Shown: positions 57,230 to 64,000 of the stretch, one piece after another
How the letters are laid out: each line of letters starts with the position of its first letter
Position numbering within the stretch: the stretch's first letter is position 1
Position numbers and translations under genes: made by a program
The notes under the pieces: model-generated
What the model saw: only the letters and a program-made list of their open reading frames with translations
Databases searched by the model: none
What the model was told of the DNA's origin: nothing
Origin: Acholoe squamosa
Lineage: Eukaryota > Annelida > Polychaeta > Phyllodocida > Polynoidae
Length of the DNA: 64,000 nt
NCBI GenBank assembly: GCA_949317995.1
Contig: OX439041.1
Coordinates: 12,040,001 to 12,104,000 of the forward strand
Direction of reading: 5' to 3'

Positions 57230-57420
57230 CTATGCTGCATGAATGCAGCCCTGGTGAGTAACTCCCCATTGATGCATTGATGCATCATGCCGACTTCATA
57301 GGGTTGATACACGCCCAAAGGGTCAGAATGATGCACCAATGTAGCCCTTGCAAGTGTACTCACCAGCGCTACATTGGTGCATCATGACGACCAAGGAACA
57401 TGAAACTGGAGGCATGATGT
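57230..57420. repeat. H element copy
   Basis: TGCATGAATGCAGCCCTGG, TTGATGCATCATGCCGAC, CATAGGGTTGATACACGCCC, AGCCCTTGCAAGTGTACTC and GCTACATTGGTGCATCATGA. Confidence 0.75.
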
Positions 57421-57654
57421 GGTCTTTCACAGGGTTACCTTTACTGTTACTTTATTTCCTGATACAGAGTTCTCCCTGCAGGGATTCCTGCTAATTATGT
57501 GGTCATGGGACGGAACCCGTGCACGTATGGTGGTCATGCTCATGGGGAAAGTAGCATATGTTTCTATTGTCTATTTTGTATTGTGCAGAGGTCTATTATT
57601 GTTTCCTGGTCCAGAAACCATAAAATACTACAGAGTGTTTGAATACAGTTTCAA

Positions 57655-57785
57655 TTATGTATGAATGCAGTCCTGGAGAGTAACTCACCAGTGCTGCATT
57701 CATATATGATGCCCTCTATGTTGATGCACTCCCACAGGAGTGGTATGATGCCTGAATGCAGTCACTCATTGCTGCATTGGAAATC
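57655..57785. repeat. H element fragment
   Basis: TGAATGCAGTCCTGGAGAG with its partner CTCACCAGTGCTGCATTCA, then GATGCACTCCCACAGGAGTG. Confidence 0.65.
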
Positions 57786-58033
57786 ATAATGAAGAATACC
57801 AGTAATAAAAATCATTTTATGTTGAAAACCATGGCCCCATAGGTCTAACCAATGAGCCCCCTCCCCTCATGGCCTATTTAATATATAACATTTTGTTTGT
57901 CATATAACTATAATGACAAACAAAACGAAGAACAAAAGTTATGCCAATCAAATGAATTTTTGAATATATCCATGAAAAAGTCTCGTAAACCTCTGTTTGT
58001 CCAGGAGATATCAGTGTGTCAATACATATACTT

Positions 58034-58409
58034 AGGCCAAAAAAAAGAAGTTTAATTTCCGGTCACCTGACCGACCTCAGCCGAATAGTGCCGACCTCAG
58101 AATTATTTGAAGATTTTTTCATATTTCTTTAAAGAATTTTTCGCATTTTCTTGCGATTTTTTCAAGTTTTTAGCATTATTAATTCGCAATGTATAAGAGT
58201 TCAAGATATATGCTTAGAATTGCAGTCCATTTGACATATTTCTGAAAATAAACCTTTAAACATCCTAATAACCAGTGGATTCAACTCATGATCCAATTAG
58301 GCCAGAGTCAGGGCTGAGGTAAAAAAAAAAAAAAAATAAAAAAAAATGATCTACCGACCTCAACTTTTTTCACCATGTTACCGGAAATTTACAATATTTT
58401 GTTTGGCCT
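58034..58409. mobile_element. Foldback element with AGGCCAAA ends
   Basis: Left AGGCCAAAAAAAAGAAG, TTTAATTTCCGGTCACCTGA, CCGACCTCA; right TGTTACCGGAAATTTACA, TTGTTTGGCCT. TTAGGCC...GGCCTTAG context suggests a short duplication. AT-rich non-coding interior. Confidence 0.75.
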
Positions 58410-58820
58410 TAGTCCTTGAATGGTTGGTACTAACATTCATTATCGACAGTAATATTAATAAGCAGCATATCGGGTACGTGATAGAATCAGGCATGCATGA
58501 CATGAAATTGTTTATCATATAATCAATTCCCCATTTTTCTATAGGTAATGTACATTTGTAGCATCTTATTCCATGCTATTATTCCAGAATATTGTATGTG
58601 GGGGAGGGATACCTCTGCAGTTGAATTGCTACCGTAAATCCACGCCTACAAGGCATGCCATGTTTATAGTAAAGGTGCATTACCAACTTCAGACAATCCT
58701 ACTTATTTTTTTTCAGAGAATCCTACTTATTTTTTTTAACTTGAAAGAATGGTTTTAACAAGGAGAAGAGGCGTTTTTTATTAACGTCATTTAAAAGAAA
58801 ACGTTTTTTCTACCAAGTGG

Positions 58821-58935
58821 GCAGAATAAACCCTCGTCTATAAGGCACACCTTGACTTCAGTAACATCATATATAGGCTGTATAAGGCACACCCATAGCA
58901 TTAACCTTATGCGCCTTATACTCGAGGGTTTGTGG
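58821..58935. repeat. tataaggcgcacc-family palindrome
   Basis: AATAAACCCTCGTCTATAAG at the left pairs with CTTATACTCGAGGGTTTGTG at the right; the centre has a second TATAGGCTGTATAAGGCACA word. Confidence 0.7.
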
Positions 58936-59636
58936 CCCTTGTTGCCATATTTAATTAGCCATTCAAGGGCCGCCATTAGCATTAGAACATCATGTCCATT
59001 GGTTACTCGACAGAACTAAATTCTTGAAACATTCTTGCCACGCCATACCAGTCACTCTACATATTACACATCATATTCTGCTGTTGTATGTAATTTATTG
59101 ATTATTAATAAAACTTTGAAACTTATTTGAAATCGCCTGGTTACATCTACCATTGTATGATTTATCACATGTAAGCGGAATTTATTTATCAGCTTTATAC
59201 GGAGGTAAAGAATATATAAATGAACATACATGCAGAGTCACCACTCTAACACCCAGGAAAAATACATATACTTGCAATCCCTTCTATAGGATAATTCTTT
59301 CTTTCTTTTCTTTCCCTTTATCTTTTTCTTTCTGTCTTTCTTTTTAATATATACATTCATGTTACAATGTCTTACCTTAACTATCGATATTGCCTGGTAA
59401 TCTTACTAGCTTTTTTGTGCCCTACAATAGACCAGCTGCATTCAATTCCATATAAACTTCCTCCTAGTAGAAGAGTAGGACACTGACAACCGTGTGAGAA
59501 TAGTATTAAACAATACAAACCATGATAAGATAAAGAAACACTTAACCACTGGAAACAATTAACCTTCCTTGTCTTAAAAAATGTTTAGAATGTAAGATCA
59601 TGCAAGCGACAAATTTGCACTTGTGTGTGCGGCACA
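58936..59636. other. Intergenic, no gene recognised
   Basis: AT-rich, with a short TTTC-rich run at about 59298-59345. Confidence 0.45.
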
Positions 59637-60213
59637 AGGTGAGGCTCCACTACGCGATTTTCTGGTACATTCTGACCTAATTCTATCCCTATAGTGCCTA
59701 AGGTATAGGGTGTTGACATTCCTATATTGTAAACATGAGATTCAGAATTGTAAACATGAGATTTCAGGGGTTATTTTATGGGTGATCTATCTCCTTGTGC
59801 ACCATATTTACCAACTAACCTGCACCTGCACAGACTCTGTGATTGGGTGGGAGTTCAATATATAAACATCAACACAGCAAAATATAAATAACAACACAGC
59901 AGTCACACAGATCGCAGGGTCTTGTACTGTAAATATCAAACCTGTCTAATATTGAGTTGCAGAGAGTCATCAGTGTGAAAGTCTGCAATATTTACATTAG
60001 GTCAACTTGATTTAGTAAACAAAAACATCTTTTGACAACAAAAATGTGCCTGAGATTGTACACAAAGCCTTCCCCACATAAACAAAAAGCTCTCTCAGTC
60101 TTCTATTTACACCTTGAAATAATAACAAATACCACTTGATAATCTGAGTTTGTATCTGCTTTTGTGAGAATAGCTCCGATTTTCAACAAAAATCGTGTAG
60201 TGGAGCCTCACCT
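59637..60213. mobile_element. Non-autonomous DNA transposon, copy 2
   Basis: AGGTGAGGCTCCACTACGCG at the left is mirrored by CGTGTAGTGGAGCCTCACCT at the right, a 22-bp inverted repeat with one mismatch. It aligns with 2537-3084 throughout. It ends only about 140 bp upstream of the putative TATA box of the gene at 60385. Confidence 0.85.
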
Positions 60214-60352
60214 ACACACGACCTGTGCGAAACCAGAAGTTCCCTGTGTGACTGGACGCAGCCTCACCATTTTTCGAACGCTAGGCGGACACGGCCGGAG
60301 AAACGCTCCCTCCTCCCTCCACCCACCTCCCTCCTCCATGTACAGGGTTAGC

Positions 60353-60360
60353 GGATAAAA
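60353..60360 (+). promoter_or_regulatory. Putative TATA box
   Basis: GGATAAAAGGCC follows a C-rich stretch (CTCCCTCCTCCCTCCACCC). About 30 bp downstream begins the putative first exon. Confidence 0.45.
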
Positions 60361-60384
60361 GGCCGGCCTTTTCTAAATCGTCAC

Positions 60385-60505
60385 ACAATCGACTCAACCG
60401 AGCTCCCAACCACTTGGAGAAATCTCCAAGGCCAGACATTCTGTACTAGAAATATTGGAAGACTAAACCTCGAGTGTGGCAAGAAGAGTCAGAGTTGAAT
60501 TAGAG
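60385..60505 (+). other. Putative non-coding first exon
   Basis: The start is set about 30 bp after the TATA-like box and is a guess. The end is a good donor (TTAGAG|GTGAGATC at 60505/60506). No long frame; it would be 5' UTR joined to the exon at 62664. Confidence 0.5.
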
Positions 60506-62663
60506 GTGAGATCTACTGTTTACATTCTAGACTATCTGTACCGATCTGTATTCGTATCACTTGCTATTCTTTTCTACTTTATTTTATCAAAGCCCCTATT
60601 AAAAAGAAATAATTTTCTCAGTAGAAATTGTACATGTTAAACGAATATTTCATAAAGAAGACAGAACATATTTGAATTGATCCCAGAATATATATAGTGT
60701 ACTTTTAGTGTTAACTCTGATAACATCATCATTGATTGAATTCTATGTCTATATATCAACGAGATGACGTTTTATTTTGGCTGAAAATCAATGTGAAACA
60801 ATCAGTGTATTGGAAAGCGGGCTTTATCAATAGGTATATCCCAGTCCCTGCATGCACTCAGGAAAAGGGGGGATATTTCCCCCTAGAAGGCTTCATCGAT
60901 TTTATGGAAAAGGTTTTACCGTTGATGGACCAAGTCCACCATTTTAGAATTAGAAATGGGTAGAGATTAAGATCTAAGATCCATAGCTACTGGTTTATAT
61001 AAATTCGTGCAAATTTCTCTATTTAGCCTCTTTAGAACATGTTATTATCAAGGTGCTTGTATGTGATCAGTTGTTTTGATAAGTTATAGGAAAAGGAATG
61101 TTGGGAAAATATGTCCAATTTTTGAAGAAAAAGTATCTCACCTCTCCTTGAGCATAATTGACAGAAATATGAACTAGAATATAGAGAATAAATTTGAATA
61201 AAGAAGAATATTCTGAATTCGTTGAATTAATTAAGAATTCTGATTTTTGAACCATATTCGTCATATATAGAGAGAGTTATATAGACATCTGTAGCCATAC
61301 CATGAATTCCTGTTATAACACTGCTGGGTAAAGTTAGAGTGCATTATCCTGAATGCTGCTCTCTGATTGGCTGATTGACCGTGCATTATCTAGATGGATA
61401 ATGCACTCCTGGGAAAGGAGGTTAACTTCATCTCACCTTTAGACTGGACAATTGATATTCATGTGTTGTCAGGGGCCTATAAGGCCCCTCAATGTCTCAA
61501 TACAGTCTAGAGCACGACCACAGCTTTGCCCCGTGCATTATTCCCTAAATACATCAGGAAAAGTGGACTATATCGACAGACGAGTAAACTATAAATACCA
61601 TCTATCTTAAAGTTATCACAATCATCAAGTACACTTTCAGATACCAAAACCAACACTCCCCCTATACTCAAGGAGGGCATGGCCATGGAGATGATAACAC
61701 GTGCATAGCCTTTTGTGAACCATTGAGAGGTCGTTCACCAATCGCCCGGCCGAATTTAAATGATTTTCTAAAGATAGTAGATAGTAAGACTCTAAATATA
61801 ATATTCCTGTCGATAGATCCCCCTCCATTGACTTCAAAGGGCAGAAAATGTTGGGATTTTTGTCAATCTTAATTTGGAAATTGCATTTTTGATACGAAAA
61901 CAACTCTGAGACACATCCCATGCACAGAAAAATAATTAATTTACACAGAAGTAAGAAAACGTGGCATCTGGTGTTGAGGACTACTATGTTAGAATATGTA
62001 GGGCCTATGTGAACGAAATCCTTTCTTTCTACTGGGTCTATCTGATAATTCACTTTGCCCCAAATACTTAAAAAATACTCAGAGTCAAAGGCATCAATCC
62101 TTATTGGTGGAAGTTCACTATTAAAGTGTTAACTATACGGTAGGAAGGGGGAAATCGCCCTTTAGGATAAAAGGCCATTTGGCTCTCATGTCTGTAGGAT
62201 TCAATAGGGTACTAGCTGTATACAGCCATTTAACACTTGGAAGTAAAGATAACCTCAATGAGACCTAGCTCTTTTGTAGGTTTTCATTATGATTGGATGA
62301 GATATAGTTGACTTATCCGACTATATTAAGATCATCATGTTCAATTATAATTACAAATAAAAGGGTCCTACAATGTGCATGGTTTGTTGGATATAGTAAG
62401 TTAAAGGGTTAAGAGTTTTAGCGACAATATCAAAAGTTCCTAGTACATTGGCATAAATATAAAAATTGATGGAGTAATCCTCCATCCTTCCTAAAAGGTA
62501 ACTGTGTGACGTCCTAAAAAAAATTGAGCACCCACCTATAGGCAGGTTTTTGTGACTGGGATAGGCCTAGTCTATTAAAAGCTATTAGAACAAAGTGTAA
62601 TATTTCCTAAATCCCTCCTTAGGCTCAAGAATTTCCCTAATTGCTTTCTCGTTTTCATTTCAG
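60506..62663 (+). other. First intron of the ankyrin-like gene
   Basis: Mostly AT-rich. A 75-codon plus frame at 60736-60963 (FPLEGFIDFMEKVLPLMDQV) is compact and protein-like but unassigned. A palindrome GTGCATTATCTAGATGGATA-ATGCAC lies at about 61382-61407, with a related GTGCATTATCC at 61340. A minus frame of 138 codons at 61637-62053 shows no domain. Confidence 0.4.
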
Positions 62664-62936
62664 TTATAACAAGGCAACAAAAAAACTATGGGTCTCTGCA
62701 ATTTCAATTTCTTCCTTCGTAAAAGGAGTGCAGCAGAGGTTCTGAGGTCGGCCATCTTGGAAGATGACGTGACGTTAATGGAGCTATGGACGCAGACGGA
62801 AACGACGTCAGATCGTGACGTCATAGTTGGTGACAGGGCGGAGCCGCCCGTTCTATTGGCCGTTATCAGGACTTGTACCGCACAGGGGGAGGAGCACAGG
62901 AACAAAATGATGAAGACGCTGGAGAACCTTTTAAAG
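62664..62936 (+). CDS. First coding exon of an ankyrin-repeat-like protein (partial gene)
   Basis: Acceptor TTTTCATTTCAG before 62664 and donor AAAG|GTGAGA after 62936. The ATG at 62688 is preceded in frame by TAA (62667-62669), which fixes it as the start; coding is exactly 83 codons in this exon, phase 0 out. The protein begins MGLCNFNFFLRKRSAAEVL. The pattern LRSAILEDDVTLMELW, then PPVLLAVIRTC, then KTLENLLK resembles the helix-turn-helix rhythm of ankyrin repeats, though no canonical repeat is complete. The Gly2-x-Cys4 start could be lipid-modified but lacks the Ser/Thr at position 6 usual for myristoylation. The specific family is not recognised; the rest is outside the window. Confidence 0.65.
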
Positions 62937-62988
62937 GTGAGAATTATCTATTTTTGAAGGCATCGGGGGCAGGAGGAGGGAATGGTTT

Positions 62989-63390
62989 CAGTGGCGGATC
63001 CAGGATTTAGAAAAGGAGGGGGCGTGGCTCCAAAGGAGGGGGGCACCCCTCATTTTTTAGGGAGACCACCCCCCGAGGGGTGGATCGGCCACCGAGGACA
63101 CCAGGGGAGTTTAGTTCTATATTTATTTTATGTTTTTAGGGGGTTTAAATAAGGAGAAATTATCAAAATCTGGTACCGTAGTTCCCCGTACGAGCGCCGG
63201 TCCGCCATTTTGAATGTTTACATGCACCCAGAACGAGGCTGCAGTGGTGGATCTGCCGCTGTGGTGGATCGACACACGTTACGCCACTGGGGGTGTGGCG
63301 ATCGGCCGCACAATGCTATCTCTACGGGAAGAAGTTATTCACATAAAATAAAAGGGAGGGGGCGCGCCCCGCTGTCTCAATCCACTACTG
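62989..63390. mobile_element. hAT-like element, CAGTGGCGGATCC ends
   Basis: CAGTGGCGGATCCAGGATTT at the left and CAATCCACTACTG at the right, with related GTGGTGGATC words inside, suggesting nested or composite copies. No target duplication seen. Confidence 0.6.
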
Positions 63391-63589
63391 GGGTTGATAT
63401 ATACGGTATGTCCTTGCAACTCAGTGACGCAGGCTAAAGGGGGATTTTGTCAGAAAGCAGAAGATTTGATTTCGAAGAAAAAATTGAAGGAAAAATAATA
63501 AGTGAAAGAATATTTGTCAAAAAGTGACTCCTGCACTCCCCGGGGTGTACCCCTAATAGGGGTGGCCATGATGCCACTGCAGCGCTTGT

Positions 63590-63772
63590 TAGCGGTGTCG
63601 GATCGACAATTTTGTAAAGGAGTAGGCGCGTCCCTGATTCAGCTCATATTTCTTTTTGGCTGTGTTTGAGGCTTAAAAGAGTTCAATAAACTCTAAACTA
63701 TGGGCAAGAAGGAGGGAGAGCGCGCCCTACGTGCTCCCACCTCCCCCTCTAAATCCGCCACTGCTGTGGCTA
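63590..63772. mobile_element. hAT-like element, second copy
   Basis: GGTGTCGGATCGACAATTTT at the left (diverged) and TAAATCCGCCACTG at the right, GGAGGGAGAGCGCGCCC inside. Confidence 0.5.
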
Positions 63773-63814
63773 AGGTGACTTGCTGCATTGGCGGCATTGG
63801 TGCCTTGTGATACA

Positions 63815-64000
63815 GTTAACTGATTAATGGCCGATGATGCAGAAGTGCATCTCACTATTGGTGCATCTCACCAATGAAGTGCTGGCGAGACTGCTCGCCA
63901 GCACTTCATTGGAGCATCATGCCTAACCTCTGGGAGTATATGCATCAACCCCATAGGGTCGGCATGATGCTCCAATGAATTGCTGGTGTGCAGTCTCGCC
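63815..64000. repeat. H element copy running off the right edge
   Basis: GCCGATGATGCAGAAGTGCA, CACCAATGAAGTGCTGGCGA with its partner CGCCAGCACTTCATTGG, TCAACCCCATAGGGTCGGCA, then the next hairpin begins at the window end. Confidence 0.8.

Overview
This is eukaryotic, repeat-dominated DNA from an animal genome. I think it is an invertebrate, probably marine, but the species cannot be read from the sequence. Evidence: spliced exons with GT/AG borders, a cilia gene of the animal type, a Ty3/gypsy-class LTR retrotransposon, a LINE fragment, many short DNA-transposon relics with terminal inverted repeats, and long satellite arrays. I see no bacterial operons, ribosome binding sites or CRISPR array.

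Genes. Six exons on the minus strand (19066 down to 5350) join in phase into a 270-residue PACRG (Parkin co-regulated gene) protein, a component of the ciliary doublet microtubule. All splice sites and phases close without forcing. At the right edge, a plus-strand gene begins with a TATA-like box near 60353, a likely non-coding first exon ending at 60505 and a first coding exon at 62688-62936 with ankyrin-like character; the rest lies beyond the window. One orphan candidate exon sits at 26063-26199 (minus). No parkin exon was recognised.

Most striking observation. Two tandem arrays are made of pieces of PACRG itself. The 49-bp satellite at 3545-5398 is the last 15 or so codons plus the stop codon, repeated about 37 times directly downstream of the true stop. 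In the last intron (6022-6886), eleven units of about 80 bp repeat the final 56 nt of exon 5 together with its 5' splice site.

Layout. 1-670: array of short AGTCC...GGACT palindromes. 2537-3084 and 59637-60213: two copies of one inverted-repeat transposon. 3545-19066: PACRG with its exon-derived arrays; the 9.3-kb intron 2 is full of minisatellites and foldback elements. 20-29 kb: foldback and MITE-type elements. 30485-41769: a decayed Ty3/gypsy LTR element (LTRs, gag with zinc knuckle, protease, RT, RNase H, integrase, and an extra 3' coiled-coil ORF), itself hit by a minus-strand LINE fragment and a PIF/Harbinger-like MITE. 42-50 kb: MITEs and a 304-bp foldback. 50.0-57.1 kb: four satellite families (36, 43-44, 60-63 and 18 bp) with a 1.9-kb duplication. 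59.6-64 kb: start of the ankyrin-like gene amid hAT-like relics.

A dispersed palindromic element (called the H element below; best copy 47166-47384) occurs about 20 times, and several satellites are amplified sub-segments of it. Coordinates of repeat edges are by eye; exon borders were checked base by base.
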